From assembly GCA_013399305.1 (NCBI GenBank), contig VXAI01000116.1, forward strand, positions 1,137,541 through 1,201,540: 64,000 nt of DNA, read 5' to 3'. Positions 25,531 to 38,384 of this stretch are shown in pieces. The translations under genes were made by a program, and so were the position numbers. Under the pieces are notes generated by a model. It worked only from the letters and a program-made list of their open reading frames with translations, did no database searches and was not told the DNA's origin. This DNA comes from Rostratula benghalensis. Lineage: Eukaryota; Chordata; Aves; Charadriiformes; Rostratulidae. The first letter of the stretch is position 1. Every line of letters begins with the position of its first letter.

Positions 25531-28480
25531 GGCAGGCAGGCTCCCTTCTTAGTTCTGAGGCTTTTTACGATTATATGAATTTTTGGAGCGTTGGGTTTCC
25601 CCGGCAGACGCTTGGCGGGTTTGGTTTCTCCCCATTCTCTGACATAAATTCTGCTCCTCCAGCACCAAAGGCTGGTGTCCTCGGTCCCTGACACCAGCCC
25701 TGACAGCACAGGCCCAGCCTGGAGCCTGCATCTGGAATGAGGGAAAGGAAGCGAAGCGCTGGTCACTTCAGGAGTAAAGAAGTCACCTTCGGGTTGGGGT
25801 TGAGGCACCTTCCCTTCGCTTTGTGTCAAGTCCAGGGGTATCCCTAGCACTTACCACAAAGAGGATTGTACATCTGTGCTGGCCAACCAATCTCATCCCT
25901 ACGATCCAAATTGTTTAAACAGAGAAATAGTTTCTCGTTTCCTAATTAAGCCGAAAATTCAGTTAAGTCACTGATGGCCGAAGGGCTCCTTTTTGTCAGC
26001 AGAACAAAACGTCAGTTTAGCCACGCAGCGGGCACACAGTGCAGGGTATCAGCACAACTCTGGGGCATGCCTCCTCTGCTGGGATACTCCTGGGGAACGA
26101 TAAAAGCTGAAATAAACAGTGCACAAACCATCTGAGATCTCAGTGTTTCATGGGCAAATTAGCAGTGCCAGGAAGCAGGACCTCTTGGCTCTGCTAGGGG
26201 GTCTTGTTAAATAAAGCTGTGTACTCTGTTGTACTTGAAGACAAATGGAGCAAATGCCATTTACCCAGTCTTTGTTCTCTGACTGCTAGCATCAAATGTG
26301 TAAATCCACTCCACGTTTTTACTAGCTGATGTACCACTGTTCAGCTAGCAGTGGAAATCATCCTATTCTTTTTTAGGTGGAGGAGGCCTCTGCTTAAATC
26401 TCATGGATGCTTGGAGTGAGGCTAATTCAGCTGCTAAGGAGCACACATTGAAGAAAAAAGTCTAACTCTGAACAAATAAACCCTTTTCCTCCCAACTGAA
26501 AAATGGAATAAGCAAAGGCAAGTTCAGAAGCTCCTCACATACACAATACAACGCTGCTTTTACTTGTTAAAGGCATCTTCAGACATCTCTAAATTCACTG
26601 TTATTAACCAAAGTGAGATTTAGCCCAACTCATGACAACAGCCCAGCCTCTAGTTTGGGTTGGAATGGGGCCATCTGGCCCTTTGCAATACCTGTATTTT
26701 TTTCTGTGCGGGATAATCAGTGGAGAACAGGCACCAGGAGAGAAATGATGCACAGTATGTCAGCCACACTCCAATGACAGAACTGTAATATGATCAGTGA
26801 CAGAAGCTCTTAGGCAGCTGGTATTCTTGTGTCACTGGAAAAAACTTAAAATTTCTGTCGGCTGTGTCTTGTTTTGTCCCTCCTAACTAAATGCCTACTG
26901 TTCCCCACTTTTTGGACACAGATCATTTTAACAACCTCTTCCCCAAACACTTCTCTCTACCCAACCGCTCTTCGCAGCCTCCTCTTCCCACATCATATGC
27001 TAACATGAGAAGTTGTCACTGTGTGCTATAGAAAGAAAAATAGGGTTTTCTTCAGCTAAGACCATATGAGAAACGTTACAAAAATAGGAAGGGAAAATGA
27101 GGAGGGTCAGAACAGAAAACAATAGATTTGCTTTCAGGAGATGCCTTTTGAGGGCAGTCACCGTGCTTTATACACATCATGGATTAATGTATACAAAGAG
27201 AGAAAAGTATGTGTGCTGAGTTAGATTTCAGCCAGGCTGAAATAATTTGCCCCTGGAGTGAAGGCTAAGCCTGAAGTTGCTGGAGAGAGTGTTTGTGCTA
27301 CAGAGCAGCTACGGTCCATAGCTCAGTCAGTTCAACCCTAACACAAGGGTTCCTTTGCATGCCTGAATTTTTACAGGTGCTTTCTCCTTAGCTGGTAAGA
27401 CATGCCAGTCTAGAAGCAAAAACGTGATGCACATCACTAGGCAGGATTTGGCCCCTTTTGGTGTGTTTTCATCCTGTACTGCAGCAGGGGGAAGCACTGA
27501 TTTAATCAGCTTGTTCCTACAGTTATTTCACTTACTGTGCAAGATGCAGTCTGTGAATGGCACATAGCAGTTACACTTCACAAAACAAACAAATCTTCTC
27601 TCTGTAATTTTTGTGTAGGAGGATACTTGCATTTTTCATATGTAAAGGATTAACAAGATTTATTTTAGCCAGCTCTACTGAGTAAGAATCAAAGCTTCCT
27701 AATTCTTTATCAGTAGAGGTAAATTTAGTGAGAAATCACAAAAATCCTCCAGGATGGCAGTGGGAGTTGCACAGACTGTACACCAGATACAATTTTTGTT
27801 ACATGCCAGCTTATATTGCTTTTTTCTTCTTGCGCAGTCAATGCTCCTTGCATTCCTATTTATAGTCCCCATGTTTTGGTCAGTTGTCACAGTTCCAAAA
27901 TAAATAATGACAAGCTGTAATGATCCATCCTGAGTGATACCAGACATTCTTTTTACCTTCTCAACATCTCCTGTCCTCTTGCAAAGCACATCATGGATAA
28001 CTTCTTTTTTTTTTTTTTCCAGAGAAGGTACTAGTTAGTAATTACAGTGCTATAATTAGACAAAAGAAAGTATTTACAGTTATTTTTTCTTCAACTTTGC
28101 AAAGCAACTGTGCACAAGGGATTGCATCAATTATTAAAACCCATGGAGATATATTTAAAATTCTTTACCTCCTTTATTAGAAGGTAAGGCCAAACCAGCA
28201 CAATCATCTCTGAGTGGTGCAATGCTGCTCAGCTTTCAGGTGAGATGCTAAAATAGTTCCATTGCATTTATTTGATACATCTTGGGCAGTAAAGCTACAT
28301 CTGTCCTGTTTGCTTGTATTAGCTAATACCAAAGTACAGATAAACACAGATCTGGAAAGAACTTGCTACAAGAAATTGAAAGAAAAACTGAGGGAATTTT
28401 AGCCCCCTCCTCCCCCCCTTTTTTTTTTCCCCATGAGAATATTTTTAACTGAAGAAAATAGCGCTGTTTTCCAAATTTAC
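25531..28480. other. Non-coding DNA right of the CpG island
   Basis: GC content falls quickly after 25530. No exon was recognised on either strand and no interspersed repeat was identified. Confidence 0.45.
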
Positions 28481-28555
28481 AGAATCACAGAATGATATGG
28501 GGTTGAAAGGGTCCTCTGGAGATAATCTAGTCCTATCCCACTGCCAGAGCAAGTC
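28481..28555 (-). repeat. CR1 LINE tail fragment, antisense
   Basis: Starts AGAATCACAGAATGATATGGGG, continues with the CR1 TTGAAAGGGTCCTCTGGAG-like block and GATAATCTAGTCC, and stops within the 3'UTR. Only about 75 bp are present. Confidence 0.8.
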
Positions 28556-31500
28556 CATTCATTAGGCTATACAGCCTAACATTTTCATTTTACAAAATTC
28601 TTATGACTTCCTTTGAGAAGTGTTTTTTCCTCCCTCCTTCCTGCTTGTTTATAGAGAACTTTTGGTAGTAAATAAGAGGAAGGGTGGAGTTGTGGAGGGT
28701 TTAGTGTCCCTGACATGTGACACTCATGTTAAGTTTGGCTGAATTTGGAAAAATTAAAAAAAAAAATATTCCCTTGTCACATATGTTCTTCAGAAAAATA
28801 ATGGGTTGCTTGTGAGAATTTAATAAACAATCCACAAATAGTCTATGGTTGAGCTCATAGCATTTGTAAAGCATTAACAGAGTCACCACAGCAGAAATAC
28901 CAGCAACCCAGCAATCAAAGCAAGCAGCAGACAGGGCTACTCCTCCTTCACCCTCTGGGGCCCAGCAATCCAGCCCCATTTTGGATAAATAGCCTTTCTT
29001 CTGCTCTTTGTTGATGTTACCCACATAGTTCAAATGATTAAACATTTGCATCCCAGTGCTACATGTTCAGAGTTCAAAGGGGGATGGTTTATGAATAGTT
29101 TGTTACACTTTGTGTGTTTTGGTTTTTTTCTTCTATGACTAAACCACTGATAAAGCAGTGTTGGCTTTATAATCAAAACTGTGAAGATGAGAGGAAGGAG
29201 GATGACAGAGGACAGAGTGAGGACAGAATTCCCAGCCCACGAATCTTTAGGTCACGTGTATCTGCAAAAGAAACCATAGCTGCAAAGTTAAGTTCTCAAA
29301 CAAGGTAATTCCCTGCCCTGCCTTGGATTATTTGTGCAGAACAAAGTTCTTGCTACAGAAGTTACAAGTCTAGTCGCACGTAACTAGTCATACATAACTG
29401 GTATATAACAAAATCTTGCTACAAAATTCAAAGAATAAAGCATTAATAGGAAAGAACACACACAAAACTTGCTTGTCAACAAGAACTACATTGTGCATAT
29501 GTGTACACAGGGAAGAGTAAGTAGTTAAAAAAAAATCACAACAAATAAACTGCATGATACTTAATATTTAGAGGATATGGAAAATTTAGAGCTCAGAGCC
29601 ATGTTAACTGGGTCTAAATTTTTACATGCCTGTATTCTTATGGACTCTCAGACCTGCACAAGCAAAAGGCAAACCACAGTTTCAAGGGTCTGGATTGCGT
29701 TTATGCCACCTGAACAAGACCCCACACATCCAATAAAAATGTGAAAAAGAGCAGGTGGTGACAGAGAAGGTCTGGTTCAGTTGAGGTCGTTGTGGCTTAT
29801 GCAGCCTCAAAGCCTGATGATCCCAGGAGTGAATCTGAGAGGATGAGGTCACAGTCGGAGTGAGGGAAAATGCTGCCATCTGGTGCCTCTTGAGAAATTT
29901 AAAAATAATAATAATAATAGTAGTAGTAATAAAAAGAGGGTTATCTTGGTGGTGTGTTTCACCAACAGCAGTGTCAACGCTGCTGGTTCAGTCCTACAGC
30001 TGTCTTTTTGTTGTTCAAAGGTGTTACCTTTCTGCATGGCATATGAAAGCCTACCTTGTGAAGGCATGGGACAGGCTGAAAAAGTGCATTTTGTGGTAGT
30101 CTGCTCAGAAGAGAAGTATCTTTAAGTATTTATGTAATCTTTAAGGCAGGTGATTTTAGGGAATATGGTTTAAAAAAAAAAGTCTCTTAGGTCTGAGAAT
30201 AACATACACTTTTTTTATTTTGATGAAGTTCCACCAAAAGACTACAAAATGCTCTTCTATCACAAAACCTATATGTAGCTATTTTACTACTGCGTATCAG
30301 AAGAGACTTGAAAGCTGTACAGTACATCAGAAAAAGAACCGAGAAGCTGCCCTTTTTTGTTTAAAAGGTTTTGTTAAAAAGCTCAACAGAATAAGGATTG
30401 TTTGCTCTTCTTTTGCAGAACTGTCTCTGACCTTGACAGTCACTGCACAACCTCTTGTGCCCACTATTTTATTCTATGAGCGTTGTAGATTATACTTCAG
30501 TCAGTTCATGTCAGATGCTTCAGAGGATACAGGACAAGTCCCTAAACGTGGCTTATTTTTATGATTCACCTTTTGCAGCAGCCTATTTTGGATTGTTGTT
30601 GATACAGCCTCAGAGGATGTGCCAAATACATACTGAGACAGTCCACAGTGTTAGAATGAGAGAGTGTCATTTTCATCTAAGCTATTTTTATTTCTACAGG
30701 CTTTCACAGAAAGCCATAATGGTAGCTCGGAGAGATTGAAATGACTGATCAAGTAAAAACCCATACATTGCTCTATTTTAGATGTAGCAGTAATAAAAAT
30801 GCTCTTTCTGTGAATTTTTCTATGTTTGTCCCTTGACCAAGACATCGGAAAAGTCCAACGCCCACAGGTCAGATTCACACCAGAAGAAAAGTGAGTGAAG
30901 TGGGTTATATACCTCATTGACTTAGAAACACATAATTTTTGGGATGAAGCACCCACAAAAAATCAGGCATGCAATCCCCCCTTGCAGAGAAATGAAATCC
31001 CACACCATCATTGATTTCCGAGGAAAACACTCTAATCCCAGAAGAGCTTCAGTTTCCCAGGATAATCTGAGAGCCAGTCTTCCAGAGGGCTTCTTGTAAA
31101 CTCTGCAGAGCATCAAAGAAAAGGAACATGATTACAAGCAAAGAAAAGGGATTTGTAAAGTGGTGATTAAAAGGGCTTTCTCAAAACTGCCTTAACATGT
31201 GCTTTTCCACTTCAAATTAAGTATCTGAGTTACCAAGAAGAAAATTCAATGCTAACTTTCTCTCTTCCAATGGGTGACTGATGTAACCAAACAAAACTTT
31301 TGCTGCTGCAGGTTTCTGTTATGCATACCTCCAGACAACCTCAGTCTGTCAGGGCAGAGACTTCAGTAAGTACAGAAAATCATGGGACCAAATAAATCTG
31401 GAACACATTCATTGCTTAAATTGCTAGGGATGGCTTTTATTCCAGCATTCAAAGAGTGGTCAGGTAATTAACAAGCAACATACTACTTTAAGATATTTAT

Positions 31501-34500
31501 TATTACATACTGTTTATTATTATTATTTACTATGCCCTTTGAAAACAATAAGCCAAGTTAATCCTTTGGCTAAGTTTCTGAAGTCCTTTGGGAAAAAGGA
31601 AGAGTTACTAGGTGAGCTTGATGTCACTTCAGAAGGCTGTTTCAAATCTTACTGTTTCCATGGTAAGACACTTATTCTATTTAATTTCTAGACTTAAAGC
31701 CACTTTGTACACATTTTTTCCTAAAAACCTACATTTTCATTCAAAATGGAGATAGATCCTCCCGTGACCAACTTTCCACTGGAAGATCTTGGAGTCCCTT
31801 CCGCTTTAACAGCATTAGAATTGCCTGTGGGCACGTGGAGGGAGTCTGGAGCTTTTAGATGAGTGTGTAGCTTAATGTAGAGAAGGAGTAATTTCTCTGA
31901 CAGTCTCTTGCCCATGAACAAATCGGGCAACTTGAAGCCCTTCTAGTATTATTAGCCATGTCATATAAAACTAGTTTTAAGAAACAGCAAAAAAATCCTG
32001 TCAGTGCCTGTGGCAGTCTTGTTAGCAGCAACTTACATTGGCAGTCGCCCTTCAAGTTACAGTCTGGGAAGGACATTTCATTTCAAACATAAAAGCATTT
32101 TCCATGCATCCTCCATCTCCAAGCAGAACAATTTTATCACATCAGCTAGTGATCTGAAGAGATTTCTTATTAGTCAAACTTGACTATTCTAAAAATAGAT
32201 GATGTGAATTTTCTATAGTAGTTTACTAGGTGGCTAATGGCTACTTCTGAGCAAGTCATGTGAAACAGAAATGAAAAGAGCCCACACCTTTTCAACAGGC
32301 CTAAATCCCGTATACAGGGTTCATGTCTCCACTGGATCATTCCTTAGGAGTCTGCCTATTTAGAAAAGTGGAAAAAAGCCAGGTTAAAATAAGATGTATG
32401 ACATCAAATGCCCAGAGAGGTGAAATTGCAGTAGAGATAAGCTACAGCCTTGGTATATCTGTGTGGTCTCAAGGGTAACAAGACACAGTTCATCTGATCT
32501 GTTATCAGAAGTTACCTGGTGCTTTTCAAATGGCTACATGTGGTGTTAGTCTCTGGGTGTATGTTACCACAATACCATGCAATTTCCTTACAACCTCGAT
32601 AATTTTCCCATAATATTGTAGCTATCAGCCTACAATCATCACTTGGTGTACTCATGCCCTGCAAAACCTCTATTGTAGGCTTAAGAAATAGATTTAATGG
32701 GTCTCAGCTTTTCATAGATTTATGCAGACTGGTATTGATAATTATCTGCCAGCAACACTGTCCATCTGTACAGGTGCTCCTTTAAACAGGTGAAAATGGC
32801 ACTTTACCCTGAGTCACAAGAGCAAAGAAGAACCTGGCTTTGTATGGTTCCATCATTTTGGCAAACCAGCTTTTGCAAACAAGTTTTTTTGATAGGTAAA
32901 ATGGATGCTTAACCAAAAGTTCTGAAAGAAGATATGTGCTAATGTCACATGGCAAAACTACCACCAGCTCAGTACTTGGGTATGATCTTCCTTATGCTCT
33001 TTATTTAAATTTTTCATACATATATACTTCCTAAAAAAATGGGTTCTTTTCTCAACACCCAAGTGCCACTATCAGATGTACAATGTAGACTTCTGAAAAC
33101 TAACTGAAGCCCTAGCCACAGGGTCTGTAACTGCACCTCTTGAGGCAGAAGAAGTGATCATGGCTTGATGTAATCCACTTCTGAAATTCAAGCCAGCTAC
33201 ATGGGTCACCCAGGACAGAGTTTGACTACAAGCTTGCCAGGTGTGAATTTACCTCAGCAATGTTTGTAGCAAACTTGGATTTATTTATAATTAATGGATA
33301 ACCTGTCTGAAAAGACAACTTGTGTATGAAAGGCAGCAGTTTCCCTGCATGAATTTAAGCTTACTTCTTTTTTTTTTTTTTTTCCCCCTAAATCAACTGA
33401 TCAAAACTCACATAGTCATTTTAATCCTCTTATCTATTTCCCTGCCTCTTTCTCCTCCATCATGTGATCCTAGCTTCCTCACAACACCAGGTAGTTTTGT
33501 ACATTGTCAGCTGCAGAAAACTGCAGGACTCTCTGGAATCTAATGGGCCTCTGACAGAAGGCAGTCCTGAGTGTTATTACACAATCTATGTCACTGCACG
33601 AGCCACCTTCCCCTTTCAAAACCTCCAATGAAAGCTTTTGGAAAACACTCTCTTCCCACAGACTCCTCCTGTGGTGTTCTCTCATTTGGAGCGCAAATCT
33701 TTCCTCTCAACAGATTAGCTTTCTCTCCCCAGCATTTCCTCTTGTTTCCTCTGGAGAGATAAACCACAGACCCTGCAACTGATTTTATTTTCATTTTCGG
33801 GCACTGAACAGAAAGGCATGGGGATATCCTCTTGTCACCAGCAGGAGAAAACACTGACTATCACAACTGAGCAAAAAGAGGGCAGTTCCTGCAAAGTCTC
33901 TGTTCTTAGAAGTGCCCAACAGAGCCTGAAAAACCTCTCTTAGCTGGTTAATAGACATATTCACTACACATGTCTAAAACGTTACATTTTCCAGCAGATG
34001 CTGTGGGAGGTGAATCAAGGTAAAGGAGTGGTATCTATAAGGAAACTAATGATCATCACATTCAATTGCTTCAAAATATTATATAGATGGACCTGTACAG
34101 ACCACACATCAGCTCTTCCTTCTCAGGTCTTGCATCTAGTGAGTGCAAGATTTTTCTTCCCTGTTTGAAGGAAAACCAGAAACCACCCTTTTAGGAGAAG
34201 AGGACTGCCCTGCTTAGCTGTTCTTGTCAAAGCCAAAGAGGTAAGAGCTAATGCTTGCAGAAAAAGTTGCTGCAGTAGTTCCGTTCTCCAGCATCTTCAA
34301 GACATGCCGATCTTTTGACCATCCAAAGCCTCAGATAACACTCATAATGAGGTCTTTGCTCTAGCCTTTTCTATGATTTGTAACACAATATTGGATTATT
34401 ACCAAAATGACTCAATTTCAGTCAGAAATAAAGACTGCAGGAAAAAACATGCTGGACTCCAGCCTCTGTGATGCAGACTCACCAGTTACAGATGGTAGCT

Positions 34501-37500
34501 CATTTCCCTCCCTGTGGAATCAAAGCTGTTTCTCAAACAGGTTTGAGGATAATACTCCCATGGAAGTGGTCCTTGGCCCAGATTCTACAGAACAGCTAGT
34601 CCAAAGTGAAAATGAAGTCAATTCAAACAAATATCAGAAGTAAAGCAAACTCAAATTACATTGGCTCACATACATCCTAGTACTCTAAGAAAGGAATTAC
34701 ATTTCTATGAGAATTTTCCAGTAGTAAAATAGCTTCTAAAATCAGGGTGAGATTACTGTGTCAACAGGACTTGATGGTATAGTTGTACTTGTTGTAAGGG
34801 ATTGTATGAAATGACCTACATGTCCTGCTCCATTCCTGTTTCTCTGTCGCACAAAGTGTTCATCGGATTTACCTAAAATTGCAAGGTGACTCAGTCTCCC
34901 CCTCCAGAAATAACGTTGATATTTTTTGCATGACTGTAACCTCTAGCTTGCACTGTGATGATAAACTCCTTCCTGAGACACCCAAGAAAGATCTCTGCCA
35001 TGTAGGAGTTTCCATCACTGTCCCTGGAGGCTTACTGAGCAATTCACATGCTTCCCACCTACCACATTTTCACCATCTGCAGCTTTCACATGGTTTCCAG
35101 CTGCTTTATCGCCACTAGCAGCCTCCAGAGCAGGGATTTCTTACCGTTTCCAGGGCAATGCCAACATGGCTGCATTGTGCACCCAGCACAGCAAAACACC
35201 ATGTTCAGCCTAGGCAGCATCTCAACACCTCACCAGCAGCAAGAAGGCTAATCTGAGGCCAGGCTCATCTTTAATTTAATTGCACGAAGTCGGTTGGTTT
35301 CTGATTTACAGTCACACCCTGCTTTTCTGCCTTTTGCCAGTCCATTTGGCAAATTCAGCCTTTCCTGGTACCCTACCAGGAGCTTCAGAGCGGAGTCTGC
35401 CCTGCCCCCAGCAGTAGCAGGCAGTCATGGACACCACATCTGGAGAAACTTTCCATAATTGGCTTCCTGCAGGTGCTATAAGGGTGGGAATGCCCTGCTG
35501 CTGCACATACACTCCAGCTTATGGGTTTTTTTCTGCACAGGAGTGATCAGAGCAAGAGGAATTATGTTGAACAGGCTGGAAAGGGGATCTTTTTGGAAGT
35601 TGGTTGCAAGGGGAGAGAGATGCTTGAAAGGGCTAGGTGCAGGGAAGGGCACACAACATTTTGGGGAAGGGAATGTTTTATAATTTGAGAAAAAAAAATT
35701 GAGATTGTCTGAAGAGTATCACTTGTGTGCTTGAATAGGTCCAACTAGGCAAGCCAGCTTCAGTCAGAAAGTGCTGTGAGCTCTTGCCCAGGGCCAGACA
35801 CAGCACACTGGTGCATGTGAGCAGCACAGATTGGGGCAACACATCTTCACATTGGCCGTTTTGTACAATTGCTTTAATTTTGGGTCATCTCAATCTATGT
35901 AGGAAAACTTTCACCTGATTTTTCCCCTAATCCCTTTCCCAAAATACACAAAATGCACTTCTTTTTTTTTTTGTCTTAATGAGCAGATGAAAAGCAGAAG
36001 TCGCCAACACAGAAAGATGGCCTGCCCCAAACTGTAGGAAAAATTTGCATGCTAATGTGAAAAAGATATGGTATCTGGACAGATTATTTTCAAGTTGTTG
36101 CACCTAGACAAGTCATAAATTAGAAATTAATTGGTGTTTTAAATAGCTAATTCCTGGAAATTGTCATCTTTCCCTCAAGTTTGAATTTTTGATCTGTGGG
36201 TACAGCTAATTTAAGCATTACACTTCAGGTTCTTGACTAGGTAGGTGTTGGATCAGGAGCTTGTGGCTCTGTGGGACTACCAGGTGAGTGCACTCTGCAA
36301 AATAACCCTCTTTGTCATGGGCTGCAGGCTTACCTTCAGGGCAGCTGGAACTTTGTTGTGGCATCTCCAGTAACTAACACCCTAAAAAAAGATTATTATT
36401 TTTTTTTCTCCACAAAGCCTTGCAGAGGAGTTTCTTGGCACAATCTATCTTTCACAACTGACCAGGTGGATCCTGCACCAGGGATTTAGGACAGTTTGAG
36501 CTGACTGCATATAGGAGGAGAGAACTGGTATCTGCTCCAAAGCTACACGTTGCCAAGTAGCTTCTTCTGGAGGCAGCTACACAACCAAGCTCCCTCTTCC
36601 CCTCCTTTTCTGTACTTGAAAAATCAGGCAGTGCTCAAAAAAATACTAGCCTGGGGGTTGTGGAATGAAGGGCCATACTCTAAAGACATTGTGGGGGGGT
36701 ATAGCATCTACTCAGACAAAAGGAGATAGGTTTCATTTGAACTACCAAAATATGTTCTGATTTGTAACTCCCAGGCAAAAGTACTGTTTTCTAAAATATT
36801 GCATTCAGCTCTCAGTCTCTCACTATCCATGTGAATGCACTTCATTTCTAGGTTCTCCTTAGCTCCTCTTTAGGAAGTCTTGCTGTAGGGATTTTTTTGC
36901 TTTGGCGTTTTGTGTGGGTTTTTTGAAATAAAAATAATTTTTAAAAAGCCCCAACAGACAGCTATCTTTACAACCTATCTGAAAAGGCATACAAGCAGAA
37001 AATAAGCCATTTACTAGTTGCTAGATAGAAAATAAAGCTTAATACTGGTAAGGTTGATTTATAATGCATTTTCTCAAAAAAAACCAAAAAACCAAAAAAC
37101 CCTGAAACAAGAATGTGAGAACTAAACATAAGCAATGGAGAAGATGCACTGCATTTATGAAAATAAATTGCGATACTAATCCTCAGTAAAACAATAGTTT
37201 AGTCATTCTCCACTCTAAAAGTAAGGTATACTAGAACTACAGTCTGAGCAAAAGTGTTAATCCCACTGTATTCCAACTTGGCTCAAGTTTAATTAAGACT
37301 TGGTTTAATTCAAACAGAAGTATCACATCCCTGATAAGTAGCAAGTCAAACCTCTCTTGTATTAAACACCATCATGTTCCCAAGAGTTTCAGTATTAGCT
37401 CAAGTTAATTATGTTCAATGTATTTCCTTTGGTGTACTAGTATAAAGATCATCATTTGACCTCTTAGAACAAGACCAGGGAATTAAAACTTTCTGCTGCT

Positions 37501-38296
37501 TACAGTGAAGCCTGCCTTACCATTGCACCCTCACAGTAGAGTTTACCTCTCTTAAATTTCAGCACTGGAGTACATAATTAAAAAAACCAAGTCATTGCTT
37601 AGTTACATTGCTTGGGTTCCTACCTCTTAAAATTTTCCAGGGATGTTTATGAAGTCCTTGTCATCCAAATACCTTCCATTGTCGGGCAATGGTATGAAAA
37701 CATGTCATTACAGCCTTCCTTTATGCTTCTGCTTACAGCTCATCACAGCAGACTTACAAGCCACTGCAAGTCCTCAAGGTTTTAAATCTAGAGAACACAT
37801 AAACTATGTTCACCAAGATGCTAGTGATTTGCAACCACTGCTTGCCAGTGTAACAGCCAGCAAGTTTAAAGGCAGTAGCAAAGCGGGTCTACTGGTTTCC
37901 CTCACTACCTTGGCAGACATAAGTGCAAACTGGGTCTCCAGTGAGCACTCATGCTTGAGCATCACAGCTACAATTGAGCATAAATGCTCATCTGTGGAAG
38001 GTTTCAATTTTAGGAGTGTGCACACTGGAAGTAATTTTTGGCTACAGCACAGTTAAAGACAGATCACTTCCCAGTGAGGCAATTAAGAAAAAAACCCCCA
38101 CATTTCTTGGGCAGCATTCCTTTTTGTTTGTTTGTTTTTAAATGAACCCTTCAAAAAAGAAAGGGAGAAGGAGTGGAAAATACCGGACAAATTTGCTCTC
38201 AAATCTGTTTTACAGGGAAATTTTCCATGTTTTTAGCCTAGGAGCATTTCAAATTATCAGGCAACTTGGACTTTTCCCACATCCTGGGAGTATAGA
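28556..38296. other. Intergenic stretch with no supported gene
   Basis: Nearly 10 kb without recognisable coding exons or large repeats. Two open frames are mildly protein-like (plus strand 34407-34643, 78 aa; plus strand 37643-38053, 137 aa), but neither shows a known domain, splice borders or a clear start. Short simple repeats occur, such as AAT units at 29903 and T-runs at 33368 and 35962. Confidence 0.45.
29903..29930. repeat. (AAT)n/(AGT)n microsatellite
   Basis: AATAATAATAATAATAGTAGTAGTAATAA; two related trinucleotide blocks in tandem. Confidence 0.9.
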
Positions 38297-38384
38297 GATG
38301 CTTCAGCCACAAAACCAAAGCAAACAACCGTGAAACAGAAGATGCTTCAGCCACAAAACCAAAGCAAACAACCGTGAACCAGAA
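38297..38384. repeat. 44-bp tandem duplication
   Basis: Two adjacent 44-bp units (38297-38340 and 38341-38384) that differ at a single base (A at 38335 versus C at 38379). The near identity points to a recent local duplication. The first unit ends the open frame at 38142-38330. No larger repeat family recognised. Confidence 0.97.

Noticed and set aside
34407..34643. Plus-strand 78-aa frame with protein-like composition
   Set aside because: No recognised domain, no clear acceptor upstream and no linked exon; too short to be significant alone.
37643..38053. 137-aa plus frame overlapping a 71-aa minus frame
   Set aside because: Overlapping open frames on both strands without similarity to anything I know fit chance, and there is no promoter or splice support.
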